Shown: piece after piece, positions 6,324 to 14,624 of the stretch
Layout: every line of letters starts with the position of its first letter
Numbering within the stretch: the stretch's first letter is position 1
Source of the DNA: UMGS172 sp045592985
Lineage (GTDB): Bacteria; Bacillota; Clostridia; Oscillospirales; Acutalibacteraceae
Direction of reading: 5' to 3'
Assembly: GCA_045592985.1 (NCBI GenBank)
Contig: JAZNVU010000031.1
Span: forward strand, 1-22,483
DNA: 22,483 bases
Translations under genes and position numbers: made by a program
Notes under the pieces: model-generated
Databases searched by the model: none
What the model was told of the DNA's origin: nothing
The model's input: the letters and a program-made list of their open reading frames with translations, nothing else

Positions 6324-8636
6324 ATGAAGGAACTTATAAAGACTACCGACACTGTAAATCTCTCGGAAGCCGCATCGCGGTTTACACACGCAGCAGGACA
6401 AGCCGGTGTAGCCGTATTGGGATTTTTCATGGCAAGAACCTCGCTTTGGGGCGAAATTTCTCCATTGGGTGCTGCTTTGGCGGCAGGTATGCCGCTTATA
6501 TACACACCTGCGGCAGCCTTGGGCGCACTTTTGGGGTACATAGCAGGTCCCACATTTACAAGCGGACTTAAATACTCGGCAGCACTACTTGCAATAGTGG
6601 TAATCCGCTTTATTTTAGCAGGGATAAGACCATCTTTTAAAAGTGCCGTTTGCTCGGCTTTAGTATCGCTCGGTGTTATTTCGGCGGTAGGTTTCGTGTC
6701 GATTGGAGAAAACGTTGTGTCGGGCATTGCTTTGTGCTTAGCCGACGGCATGCTTGCGGGCGGTGGCGCGTATTTTATCCGCAGGGCAACCGCTGTAAAA
6801 TGGGGACGTGCATCGGGATTTACAGGCGAACAACTTGCCTCTTTGCTCATAGCCTTAAACCTTGCTTTATCCTCGCTTTATCCGTTAGCCTTTGACGGAA
6901 TATCGGTAGGACGAATACTGGCTTTGTTGCTAATTTTGATGACGGCGCGCTACGGCAAAGTGGGTACTGCCGCCGTCTGCTCGGTTGCCGCCGCTGTTTC
7001 GGTGTGCATTGCAGGTTTTGAGACTACAAGCGCACTCGTTCTTTGCTTTTCGGGACTTGCGGCAGGTATTTTTTCGGTTTTCGGCAAACTTATTACCTCA
7101 CTTACTCCCGTTATTGTAAGCGGTATGTGGTTGCTTGTTTCATCGGTTTCTCACGTCGCGTCGGCACATTTTTTAGAATCCGTTATTGCCGCAGCCGTCT
7201 TTTTGCTTATTCCAAAATCCATGTCGGCTTCTATAGGCCGCATAATATCGCCACCTGTAATAACTCCCGACGCAAAAGGTCTTCGCAAAACACTTACCAT
7301 GCGTTTGAGTCTTGCCTCGACAGCATTAAGCGGTGTGTCAGAAACTGTAGAGGATGTATCCCGTTGCCTTGCTATAAACCGAAAGCCCTCGTTTTCAGCC
7401 GTACTTCACAACGTGGAAAACGATGCCTGCAGAGGGTGTTCTTTAATGCTTCATTGCTGGGAGCGCAAGCGCAAAACCACCACCGACGCCATAATTGCCA
7501 TGAGCGAAGCGGTAAGACGGTGCCAACCCGTCAGCACATCGGATGCTCCACCCGAATTTAAGGACACTTGTTTAAGACCCGAACGTTTTGAAAGTTCGGT
7601 TGCAAAACATTTTTCTGAATTTTTAAATAAGGTTTCGGCAGAAAAGCGCATCACCGAAATGCGTGGCGTACTTTCCGACCAGATGAAGGGTATTTCAAAC
7701 ATGCTTAATGAGATGTCGGACGAATTCTCCAGCGCTATGGAATACGACGTTGTACTTGCAGAACGTGTTGCGGGTGCTTTAAAAGAATTTGATATCCGTG
7801 CTGACGAGTGTTGTTGTGTTGTGGACAAGTTTGGTCGCATGACCGTCGAAGTAAAACTGTTGCAGATGCCCGATTTGCCCTTGAACCGTGCCAAAATACT
7901 GTCGAAAATCGAAGAAATCTGCGAACGTGATTTTGAACCGCCCGAAATTAACCGGACTGGGCATACTTGCTATATATCGGTGACCGAAAAGGCGGTTTTT
8001 TCTGCCGATGCGTATGTAACGCAGTTTAATCAGGGAAAAAACCAACTTTGCGGTGACACCTGCAAGTTTTTTGCCGACGGCAGAGGCAGATTTGTGGTAA
8101 TTTTAAGCGACGGAATGGGTAGTGGAGGCAGAGCCGCTGTCGACTCTGCCATGACAGTCAACCTCACCGAACGTCTTATAAAGGCTGGGTTCGGGTTTGA
8201 CTGTGCTTTGAGAATAGTCAATTCGTCCATGCAACTTAAATCGACCGATGAATCGCTGGCAACGCTCGATATCTCCTGCATCGACCTGCATACAGGTTGT
8301 ACCGAACTTTTAAAGGCAGGTGCTGCACCTACACTTATACGCCGTAACGGACGCACAGGCAAGGCAGAATGCCGTTCACTTCCTGCCGGTATTCTGCATG
8401 ATGTGGGATTTGACCGCGCTACCGTCACTTTACGTGAGGGCGATTTACTTGTCATGATGTCGGACGGTGCTTGCAGTGACGGAACCGACTGGATATGTGC
8501 AGAACTTGAAGCCTTTAAAGACGGTAGCGCAAAGCAATTGTCCGAGCATCTTGCCACCACCGCAAGACGTCGCAGACGAGACGGTCACGAGGACGATATA
8601 ACCGTTTTTGCCGCCGTAATCCAAAAAGCGGTTTGA
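6324..8636 (+). CDS. spoIIE: Stage II sporulation protein E (SpoIIE), membrane PP2C phosphatase
   Basis: A 770-residue protein, slightly shorter than B. subtilis SpoIIE (about 827). The first 300 residues or so are a string of hydrophobic segments, and the middle (about 320-570) is a soluble linker region containing C-R-G-C and C-W-E-R. The C-terminal part (about 575-770) is a PP2C-type phosphatase domain: S-D-G-M-G-S-G with Asp596, M-M-S-D-G with Asp714, and G-H-E-D-D-I-T with Asp757/758, the expected metal-binding aspartates. SpoIIE sits at the asymmetric division septum and dephosphorylates SpoIIAA, freeing sigma F in the forespore. The ATG is preceded by AAAGGA at 6309. The gene has its own promoter and appears to end at the hairpin 8677-8716. 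Confidence 0.96.
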   Translation: MKELIKTTDTVNLSEAASRFTHAAGQAGVAVLGFFMARTSLWGEISPLGAALAAGMPLIYTPAAALGALLGYIAGPTFTSGLKYSAALLAIVVIRFILAGIRPSFKSAVCSALVSLGVISAVGFVSIGENVVSGIALCLADGMLAGGGAYFIRRATAVKWGRASGFTGEQLASLLIALNLALSSLYPLAFDGISVGRILALLLILMTARYGKVGTAAVCSVAAAVSVCIAGFETTSALVLCFSGLAAGIFSVFGKLITSLTPVIVSGMWLLVSSVSHVASAHFLESVIAAAVFLLIPKSMSASIGRIISPPVITPDAKGLRKTLTMRLSLASTALSGVSETVEDVSRCLAINRKPSFSAVLHNVENDACRGCSLMLHCWERKRKTTTDAIIAMSEAVRRCQPVSTSDAPPEFKDTCLRPERFESSVAKHFSEFLNKVSAEKRITEMRGVLSDQMKGISNMLNEMSDEFSSAMEYDVVLAERVAGALKEFDIRADECCCVVDKFGRMTVEVKLLQMPDLPLNRAKILSKIEEICERDFEPPEINRTGHTCYISVTEKAVFSADAYVTQFNQGKNQLCGDTCKFFADGRGRFVVILSDGMGSGGRAAVDSAMTVNLTERLIKAGFGFDCALRIVNSSMQLKSTDESLATLDISCIDLHTGCTELLKAGAAPTLIRRNGRTGKAECRSLPAGILHDVGFDRATVTLREGDLLVMMSDGACSDGTDWICAELEAFKDGSAKQLSEHLATTARRRRRDGHEDDITVFAAVIQKAV

Positions 8637-8643
8637 GTATAAA

Positions 8644-8655
8644 TTTTGTCGAAAA
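8644..8655 (+). promoter_or_regulatory. Consensus Spo0A box between spoIIE and glyA
   Basis: TTTTGTCGAAAA contains the complete TGTCGAA core and the flanking bases of the Spo0A box. It begins eight bases after the spoIIE stop codon and ends 15 bases before the -35 element of the glyA promoter. Its placement suggests that Spo0A may affect glyA-fba transcription at the onset of sporulation. The match is direct; the function is inference. Confidence 0.55.
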
Positions 8656-8670
8656 GTTTGCTTTACGCTA

Positions 8671-8699
8671 TTGATTTATACACGGATATCGAGTATAAT
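8671..8699 (+). promoter_or_regulatory. Sigma-A promoter of glyA nested in a hairpin
   Basis: TTGATT (8671-8676) and a perfect TATAAT (8694-8699) are separated by 17 bases. The -10 element begins in the loop and its last two bases enter the right arm of the inverted repeat 8677-8710. Transcription would start near 8706, inside the right arm, so the glyA transcript would not contain the complete hairpin and would escape termination. Confidence 0.72.
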
Positions 8700-8716
8700 A
8701 TCCGTGTATATTTTTT
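8677..8716 (+). terminator. Rho-independent terminator after spoIIE
   Basis: A perfect 13-base inverted repeat (8677-8689 and 8698-8710) with an 8-base loop is followed directly by six T residues. It ends only six bases before the AGGAGG of glyA. It should stop spoIIE transcripts from reading into glyA. Because it surrounds a -10 element, it might instead, or also, be a protein operator. Confidence 0.75.
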
Positions 8717-8732
8717 GTCTCAGGAGGTTAAT

Positions 8733-9986
8733 ATGTACGAGAATCTTTTAGATTCGGTCGGTTTTGTAAAATCGGTCGATAAGCAAGTCGGCGATGCAAT
8801 GGAACTTGAACTTCGCCGCGAACAGCAAAATATTGAACTTATCGCATCTGAGAACTTTGTTTCTCCCGGCGTTATGGCAGCCATGGGTTCGGTATTGACC
8901 AACAAATATGCCGAAGGTTATCCTGGAAAACGTTACTACGGCGGTTGCCAGTATGTTGATATTGTTGAGGATATAGCCCGTGACCGTGCTTGCAAAATCT
9001 TCGGTGCTGCCTATGCCAACGTTCAGCCTCATTCAGGCGCTCAGGCTAACCAGGCAGTTTACTTGGCACTTATCCAGCCCGGCGACACCGTTATGGGTAT
9101 GAATCTTGCCCACGGCGGTCATCTCACCCACGGTTCACCCGTTAACAGTTCGGGTAAATTCTACAACTTCGTTCCTTACGGCGTAAACGATGACGGCTTT
9201 ATCGATTACGATGAAATGCGTAAAATCGCTAAAGAGTGCCAACCCAAACTTATTGTTGCAGGTGCTTCGGCTTACGCAAGGGAAATTCGTTTTGACCTTA
9301 TCAAGCAGATTGCCAACGAGGTAAACGCTTTGTTTATGGTCGATATGGCACACATTGCAGGTCTTGTTGCCGCAGGTCTTCACATGAACCCATGTCAGTA
9401 TGCCGACGTTGTTACCACCACCACCCATAAGACTCTGAGAGGTCCGAGAGGCGGTATGATTCTTTGCAACGACGAGGTAATTTTTAAGGCTATTAACAAG
9501 GCTGTGTTCCCCGGCAACCAGGGTGGACCTTTGATGCATGTCATCGCCGGTAAAGCCGTTTGCTTCGGCGAGGCTTTGACCCCTGAGTTTAAAACCTATC
9601 AGGAGCAGATTATTAAGAACGCTAAGGCACTCAGCCAGTCGCTTATGGAAAACGGTATCAACCTTGTATCAAACGGTACCGATAACCACCTCATGCTTCT
9701 TGACCTTCGCGGAACAGGTGTTACGGGTAAAGAACTTGAGCACCGTCTTGACGAGGTTAATATTACCGCCAATAAGAATGCAATTCCTAACGACCCCGAG
9801 AAACCCTTTGTTACAAGCGGTGTTAGACTTGGTACTCCCGCCGCTACTACCCGTGGTCTCAAAGAGGAAGATTTTAAAGAAATCGGCCGTCTTATTGCTC
9901 TTTGCGTTAAAGATTTCGAGAACAAGAAAGACGAAATCAAGTCGTCGGTTGCCGCAATCTGCGCAAAATATCCGCTTTATAAATAA
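8733..9986 (+). CDS. glyA: Serine hydroxymethyltransferase
   Basis: A 417-residue PLP enzyme that converts serine and tetrahydrofolate to glycine and 5,10-methylene-tetrahydrofolate, the main source of one-carbon units. The reading frame stays open upstream to 8646, but the ATG at 8733 is chosen because AGGAGG is at 8722-8727 and the protein then begins as GlyA proteins usually do. Visible motifs are L-I-A-S-E-N-F-V-S at 36-44, Y-A-E-G-Y-P-G-K-R-Y-Y-G-G at 59-71, H-S-G-A-Q-A-N at 100-106, D-M-A-H-I-A-G-L-V-A at 204-213, and the PLP-lysine site T-T-T-T-H-K-T-L-R-G-P-R-G-G with Lys233. Length is normal. Seventeen bases separate it from fba, so the two probably form one operon. Its promoter lies within the upstream hairpin. 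Confidence 0.97.
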   Translation: MYENLLDSVGFVKSVDKQVGDAMELELRREQQNIELIASENFVSPGVMAAMGSVLTNKYAEGYPGKRYYGGCQYVDIVEDIARDRACKIFGAAYANVQPHSGAQANQAVYLALIQPGDTVMGMNLAHGGHLTHGSPVNSSGKFYNFVPYGVNDDGFIDYDEMRKIAKECQPKLIVAGASAYAREIRFDLIKQIANEVNALFMVDMAHIAGLVAAGLHMNPCQYADVVTTTTHKTLRGPRGGMILCNDEVIFKAINKAVFPGNQGGPLMHVIAGKAVCFGEALTPEFKTYQEQIIKNAKALSQSLMENGINLVSNGTDNHLMLLDLRGTGVTGKELEHRLDEVNITANKNAIPNDPEKPFVTSGVRLGTPAATTRGLKEEDFKEIGRLIALCVKDFENKKDEIKSSVAAICAKYPLYK

Positions 9987-10003
9987 TTTTTGGAGGAATA
10001 AAA

Positions 10004-10867
10004 ATGTTAGTATCAGCAAAAGAAATGCTTAACAAAGCAAAGGCAGGCAAATATGCAGTTGGTCAGTTCAATATCAACAACCTTGAATGGACCAAGGCTA
10101 TTCTCCTTACCGCAGAAGAACTTAAATCTCCCGTAATTCTCGGTGTTTCCGAGGGTGCAGGCAAATACATGTGCGGTTACACCACCGTTGTAGGTATGGT
10201 TAACGGCATGATTAATGAACTCGGCATTACCGTTCCTGTTGCTCTTCACCTCGACCACGGTTCCTACGAGGGTGCAAAGAAGTGCATCGAAGCAGGTTTC
10301 TCTTCTGTTATGTTCGACGGTTCGCACTACCCCATTGAGGAAAACATCGCAAAAACCAAGGAATTGGTTGCTATTTGTGAAGAAAAAGGTCTGTCGTTAG
10401 AGGCTGAAGTTGGCGCTATCGGCGGTGAAGAAGACGGCGTTATCGGCAGTGGCGAGGTTGCAGACCCCAACGAGTGCAAAATGATTGCAGACCTCGGCGT
10501 TACCATGCTTGCTGCAGGTATCGGCAACATTCACGGTAAATATCCCGAAAACTGGGCAGGTCTTTCTTTCGATACTCTCGATGCTATAGGGCAACTCACC
10601 GGCACCATGCCTCTCGTTCTCCACGGTGGCACAGGTATTCCTGCCGATATGATTAAGAAGGCTATTTCTTTGGGCGTTTCCAAAATCAACGTTAACACCG
10701 AGTGCCAGTTGGCTTTCGCCGCTGCTACCCGTGAGTATGTTGAGGCAGGTAAAGACCTCCAAGGTAAAGGCTTCGACCCCAGAAAACTTCTCGCACCCGG
10801 CTTTGAGGCTATCAAGGCTACCGTTAAAGAGAAGATGGAACTCTTTGGTTCAGTTGGCAAGGCTTAA
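10004..10867 (+). CDS. fba: Class II fructose-1,6-bisphosphate aldolase
   Basis: A 287-residue zinc aldolase that reversibly cleaves fructose 1,6-bisphosphate to dihydroxyacetone phosphate and glyceraldehyde 3-phosphate. Conserved pieces are visible: H-L-D-H-G at 82-86 (catalytic Asp84 and zinc-binding His85), V-M-F-D-G-S-H at 102-108, E-A-E-V-G with G-G-E-E-D-G shortly after it, G-N-I-H-G-K-Y-P with a further zinc histidine, L-V-L-H-G-G-T-G-I-P, and K-I-N-V-N-T-E in the substrate phosphate region. The related tagatose-bisphosphate aldolases share these motifs, so the sugar specificity is likely rather than proven. GGAGG precedes the ATG. The gene follows glyA by 17 bases and ends at a strong terminator. 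Confidence 0.94.
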   Translation: MLVSAKEMLNKAKAGKYAVGQFNINNLEWTKAILLTAEELKSPVILGVSEGAGKYMCGYTTVVGMVNGMINELGITVPVALHLDHGSYEGAKKCIEAGFSSVMFDGSHYPIEENIAKTKELVAICEEKGLSLEAEVGAIGGEEDGVIGSGEVADPNECKMIADLGVTMLAAGIGNIHGKYPENWAGLSFDTLDAIGQLTGTMPLVLHGGTGIPADMIKKAISLGVSKINVNTECQLAFAAATREYVEAGKDLQGKGFDPRKLLAPGFEAIKATVKEKMELFGSVGKA

Positions 10868-10883
10868 TCTTTTGGTTGTACGT

Positions 10884-10913
10884 AAAAAGCACCGTCAATG
10901 ACGGTGCTTTTTT
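10884..10913. terminator. Bidirectional terminator for glyA-fba and the sugar operon
   Basis: A perfect 13-base stem (10884-10896 and 10900-10912) with a 3-base loop starts with five A residues and ends in six T residues, so it is effective on both strands. It separates fba (ends 10867) from the oppositely directed long operon (ends 10915) and lies two bases from the latter's stop codon. Confidence 0.93.
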
Positions 10914-10914
10914 A

Positions 10915-11871
10915 TTACTTCTTTATTTTCTTTTCGGGTAGATTTATGCGTTCTTCTTCTATTACAAGCGGTCGGTTGAGCACACGCGTGTTTATGTTAA
11001 GAATATACTCACCGATAATACCGATAAACAACAGTTGAACAGCACCGAGGAAAAACATGCCTATAAGCATGGGCGCCATACCTGCATTAAAACCGTCCCA
11101 ATTTATAAGTTTCATAATAAGATACACAAGTCCGATTATGACACTTACTATCGAAACAAAGGCTCCTCCGAAGGTCGCAAGTCTTAAAGGCACTTTGGAA
11201 TACGAAGTTATACCAAGCATGGCATAATCGTAAAGCCTGTAAAAGTTAAATTTAGATTTTCCTGCTTTTCTTTTGGGCTGAATGTAATAAAGTTTATGGT
11301 ACTTAAAGCCTAATTCGGCAACAATGCCACGAAGATACGGCATAGGGTCGTTAAGGTCGCGCAAAATTTCGATAAACTCGCGGTCATAAAGGCCGTAACC
11401 CACAAAATTATCGATATGCTCAATATCGGTTATTTTGCGTATAAGTTTATAATAAAGTTTTCTCATACCATACATTATCGGGTTTTCTTTGCTGCCTTTC
11501 TTTATGGCAAGTACAATCTTGTGGCCTTCCTCCCAGGCACGCACAAAATCAACTATCATTTCGGGCGGGTCTTGGAAATCGGCACACATTTTGATAACGC
11601 AGTCACCCTCTGCCTGCAACAAACCGTAAACCGAAGAACGAATTGACCCAAAGTTACGGACGTTGAAAATAGCAGCGGCATGCGTTGGATTATCGGCACA
11701 AAGTTTTTTAAGCAGCGCCCTTGTGTTATCGGTCGAATCATTATCGGTAAAAAGTACCTGATAATCATATTCGGGCAGTTTTGTCTCAAAAACCTCTTTT
11801 ATAGCCTGGAATAGCCCTACAACATTGGCCTCTTCGTTATAGCAAGCAACTGTTACGCTGATTTTTTTCAT
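10915..11871 (-). CDS. GtrB-like GT2 glycosyltransferase with two C-terminal membrane helices
   Basis: A 318-residue enzyme of the GtrB/dolichyl-phosphate-mannose-synthase-like branch of GT2, which transfers one sugar from a nucleotide sugar to undecaprenyl phosphate at the cytoplasmic face. The catalytic GT-A domain occupies about residues 1-215. It has V-A-C-Y-N-E-E at 8-14, the nucleotide loop D-N-D-S-T-D at 43-48, and A-D-F-Q-D at 97-101 as the metal-binding aspartate motif. R-K-A-G-K-S-K-F near 201-208 is the usual basic loop before the membrane part. Two membrane helices follow (about 232-255 and 264-288), then a basic tail. It is last in the long sugar operon, seven bases after the SDR gene. 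With GtrA and the GT-C protein it makes a complete three-component set. The donor sugar is inferred, not shown. Confidence 0.88.
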   Translation of the reverse strand: MKKISVTVACYNEEANVVGLFQAIKEVFETKLPEYDYQVLFTDNDSTDNTRALLKKLCADNPTHAAAIFNVRNFGSIRSSVYGLLQAEGDCVIKMCADFQDPPEMIVDFVRAWEEGHKIVLAIKKGSKENPIMYGMRKLYYKLIRKITDIEHIDNFVGYGLYDREFIEILRDLNDPMPYLRGIVAELGFKYHKLYYIQPKRKAGKSKFNFYRLYDYAMLGITSYSKVPLRLATFGGAFVSIVSVIIGLVYLIMKLINWDGFNAGMAPMLIGMFFLGAVQLLFIGIIGEYILNINTRVLNRPLVIEEERINLPEKKIKK

Positions 11872-11877
11872 AAATAA

Positions 11878-12804
11878 TCACCTTTCGGTCTTTTTTAACC
11901 ACTTTGCGGTTGCGGTAACACCCTCAATAAAACTAACTTTTGGCTCAAATCCGGTATCCTCTCTGAGCGTTGTAATGTCGGCACAAAGATGCATCAATAC
12001 ACCTTTTGGATATTCTACGGCACCGATATCGATAAGTTCTTGAGAATGGGTAACTTCAGCCATAATTTCGATATATTCTTTTAAAGGTCTTGCCGAACCC
12101 GAACCCAAGCAATAAACCTTTCTGCCTTCTGACTTTTCGCCTATAAGGTAAAAAGCCTCGCCGGCGTCAGAACTAAAAAGGTAGTCCCATCGCTGTTCGG
12201 CAGGTGTAAATTCTGCCCTCTCCCCTTTTATTAGTTTTATAAGCGAACATGCTATCATCGAACTTGGTTTATCGTAAATACCGTAAACGCTGAAAATCCT
12301 CACCCAAAGGCAGGATAACCCCAAAACCTCGCACTCGGAAAGCGCCATTTTACCTGCGGCATATTTGGCTACGCCGTAGGCTTGAACGGGATTTACAGGC
12401 GAATCGGGAGAGATACGTTCAATATCCAACCGTCCGTACTCAGCCTGCGAGCCTGCTCCCACAAATTTTTCACAGCCCAACAACTTGGCGGTATTAACGG
12501 CATCGAGTGTGTAAATAATGTTTTTACTTTGTTCTTTAAGGTCCCGGTTGCGGTTTGCACCCGTAAGACTCCACGCAATGTGGTAAAAAACATCGCATTT
12601 TTCGTGAATTTTTTCACTCAAAGAAGCGTAGTTATCCGCCGAGCAGAAAACCACCTCTATGTTTTGTGACTTAGGCAAGCGGTCAAGTTTCTGACAGCCT
12701 TCCCTCACAACAGCATATATTTTTGGCACTTTGTGTGCCACAAGCGACTCTATAAGTGCAACACCTATCATGCTTGTAGCGCCCGTAACAACGACTGTTT
12801 TCAT
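11878..12804 (-). CDS. SDR-family NAD(P)-dependent sugar reductase/epimerase (YerF- or RfbJ-type role)
   Basis: A 308-residue extended short-chain dehydrogenase. The Rossmann nucleotide loop is T-G-A-T-S-M-I-G at 7-14. The catalytic triad is S119 in G-A-G-S-Q, and Y143 and K147 in Y-G-V-A-K. The C-terminal half is the variable substrate part. In CDP-3,6-dideoxyhexose clusters the last step is an SDR reductase: RfbJ or RfbS reduce C4 to give abequose or paratose, and YerF reduces the keto group of the two-carbon branch in yersiniose synthesis. Because a YerE-like enzyme is encoded eight bases upstream, a YerF-like role is the best inference, but sequence alone does not separate these options. 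It sits between the ThDP enzyme and the GT2 genes. Confidence 0.8.
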   Translation of the reverse strand: MKTVVVTGATSMIGVALIESLVAHKVPKIYAVVREGCQKLDRLPKSQNIEVVFCSADNYASLSEKIHEKCDVFYHIAWSLTGANRNRDLKEQSKNIIYTLDAVNTAKLLGCEKFVGAGSQAEYGRLDIERISPDSPVNPVQAYGVAKYAAGKMALSECEVLGLSCLWVRIFSVYGIYDKPSSMIACSLIKLIKGERAEFTPAEQRWDYLFSSDAGEAFYLIGEKSEGRKVYCLGSGSARPLKEYIEIMAEVTHSQELIDIGAVEYPKGVLMHLCADITTLREDTGFEPKVSFIEGVTATAKWLKKTER

Positions 12805-12812
12805 TAAAATAC

Positions 12813-14615
12813 CTACTTTTCGGTTTCTGATAAAGGTATCAGCATATTTGCTTTTAATTCATCTCTCGGTAAAAACGGTGCCATGTCCTCTAAAGGTGCC
12901 GACACCATTCTACCGTCCTCCAAGCGTCTGCTTGCGGCTTTAGGTTCGGTCTTTTGTTCGGTTGAGAGCATCATTTCACATAGCACAGGGCCTTTTGTTT
13001 CCAACGCCTTTTGGATACATTCGGTCATTTCAGCGGCTTTTTCACATCTGATAAACGGGACGTTATATGCATACGCTATTTTTTCGGCATCGGGAAAACT
13101 TAAATCCCCGCTATCAACACCAACGCCTACAAGCGGTTCACCAAAAAAGCCTTTTTGGGTCATTCTTATGGAGTGATAACCACCGTTGTTCATTAAGAAA
13201 ATACATATCGGAAGCCTGTTTTGAACAATAGTCTGCATTTCCTGAATGTTCATCTGGAAACTGCCCTCACCCGTTACAAGCGCAACACGTTTGCCTTTGG
13301 TTGCTACCGCAACACCTATAGCAGACGGCAAACAATAGCCCATTGACGCCGTCGAAGGGTTGGTGATAAACCTCATACCTTCGTGGATAATACTGCTCTG
13401 TGAACCTGCAACACGCGAAGTGCCGACGCTTACAACCAGCGTATCGTCGTTAGACAGTCTGCTTGTCATTTCTTTATAAAATGCGTAAATGTTAGGCTTT
13501 TTGTCGGCATAATGGTGCGGTAAAACAACGGGATATTTTTCTTTCCAAACATAGCACTTATTTAACCACTCTTGCTTTTGCGGTAGTTTTTGGGGTAAAG
13601 CCTCCAACATACCGTCTATCAACTGTTTAACGTCACAACAAACCTTTAAATCGGCATTTATACTGTCTTTTTCGAGTTCTGCCGGGTCGATATCGTTGAC
13701 GATTTTATAAGCCGCCCTTGCCCATGATTCGTAATTAAACCCTGTTTGGAAAAAACTGAGCCTGCTACCCAAAGATAAAAGCAGGTCGCAGTTTTGAATT
13801 GTAAAATTACCTGCACGGTCGCCCGTTGTACCGCCTCTTCCAATATAAAGCGGATGTAAAGTGTGAATGGCATCAACACTACTCATGCCCGTAACCACAG
13901 GAATCGACAGTCGGTCAACCAGTTCCAAAAACTGTTTGTGTGCGCCCGACAGTCTTACCCCGTTGCCTACAAACAATGCAGGTCTTTCGGCATTTTTTAC
14001 ACGTTCGATAATATCTAAAACGGTTTCACGGTCAACCTCTGCCGAAGATTCAAAGGTATCAAAACCCTCTAATTCATCGGTTTCAATCATTGCACCTTGA
14101 ACATCAAGCGGAATATCAAGCCAACAAGGGCCTTTTCTACCCTCGTTTGCAAGATAAAAAGCCTTTTCAAGGTGGTATCTGATTTTTTTTGGGTCGGTAA
14201 CAAGTTCGGCATACTTAGTCATATTTTTAACCGAGCCAATTATATCAAATTCCTGCACACCTCTTGTGCGAAGGGGTAACCCAGACGCATAAACACTTGT
14301 TGCATACCTTACCTGTCCCGAAAAAATGAGCATAGGTATAGAATCCATCCAGCCGCCGACAACACCGGTTATCGCATTAGTTGCGCCCGGACCCGTAGTA
14401 ACACAAACAGCAGCAATTTTATTGTCGATACGCGCATAAGCCTCGGCTGCCATAGCCGAAGCCTGCTCGTGATGATTGTAGGTGCAATGTAAATTTTTGT
14501 TATGTCCGAACGAGTCATTGAGATACATTGCGCCGCCGCCTGTAACCGTAAAAACATCGGTTATTTTGTGCGACACAAGAAAATCGGCTATAAAGTCCGA
14601 TACCCTTTGCTTCAT
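12813..14615 (-). CDS. ThDP-dependent acetolactate-synthase-like enzyme, YerE-like
   Basis: A 600-residue enzyme with the three-domain build of the acetolactate synthase family. The N-terminal PYR domain has the cofactor-activating glutamate E50 in Y-N-H-H-E-Q and T-T-G-P-G-A-T-N at 73-80. A central domain (about 200-340) has the form that binds FAD in relatives. The C-terminal PP domain has the ThDP-magnesium motif running from G-E-G-S at 449-452 to N-N at 476-477. No amino acid synthesis gene is near; instead the gene lies among rfbF, rfbG, rfbH and an SDR. In Yersinia, YerE is a related enzyme that adds the two-carbon unit of pyruvate to C4 of a CDP-4-keto-3,6-dideoxyhexose. That role is inferred here. 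A catabolic or biosynthetic acetolactate synthase is less likely because no small regulatory subunit is nearby. Confidence 0.82.
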   Translation of the reverse strand: MKQRVSDFIADFLVSHKITDVFTVTGGGAMYLNDSFGHNKNLHCTYNHHEQASAMAAEAYARIDNKIAAVCVTTGPGATNAITGVVGGWMDSIPMLIFSGQVRYATSVYASGLPLRTRGVQEFDIIGSVKNMTKYAELVTDPKKIRYHLEKAFYLANEGRKGPCWLDIPLDVQGAMIETDELEGFDTFESSAEVDRETVLDIIERVKNAERPALFVGNGVRLSGAHKQFLELVDRLSIPVVTGMSSVDAIHTLHPLYIGRGGTTGDRAGNFTIQNCDLLLSLGSRLSFFQTGFNYESWARAAYKIVNDIDPAELEKDSINADLKVCCDVKQLIDGMLEALPQKLPQKQEWLNKCYVWKEKYPVVLPHHYADKKPNIYAFYKEMTSRLSNDDTLVVSVGTSRVAGSQSSIIHEGMRFITNPSTASMGYCLPSAIGVAVATKGKRVALVTGEGSFQMNIQEMQTIVQNRLPICIFLMNNGGYHSIRMTQKGFFGEPLVGVGVDSGDLSFPDAEKIAYAYNVPFIRCEKAAEMTECIQKALETKGPVLCEMMLSTEQKTEPKAASRRLEDGRMVSAPLEDMAPFLPRDELKANMLIPLSETEK

Positions 14616-14624
14616 AATTTTACC

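Noticed and set aside
6257..6850. Long minus-strand open frame of 197 codons opposite the start of spoIIE
   Set aside because: It lies almost wholly inside spoIIE on the opposite strand, is rich in alanine, proline and serine as expected for a mirror frame of membrane-protein codons, and has no ribosome binding site or recognisable motif.
7043..7561. Plus-strand open frame of 172 codons inside spoIIE
   Set aside because: It is a different frame of the same strand as a clear SpoIIE, with a composition rich in Arg, Cys and Phe and no family resemblance.
8646..8732. Extended N-terminus for glyA starting at 8646
   Set aside because: These 29 codons run through the Spo0A box, the promoter and the hairpin. 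The ATG at 8733 has a strong AGGAGG and gives the normal GlyA N-terminus.
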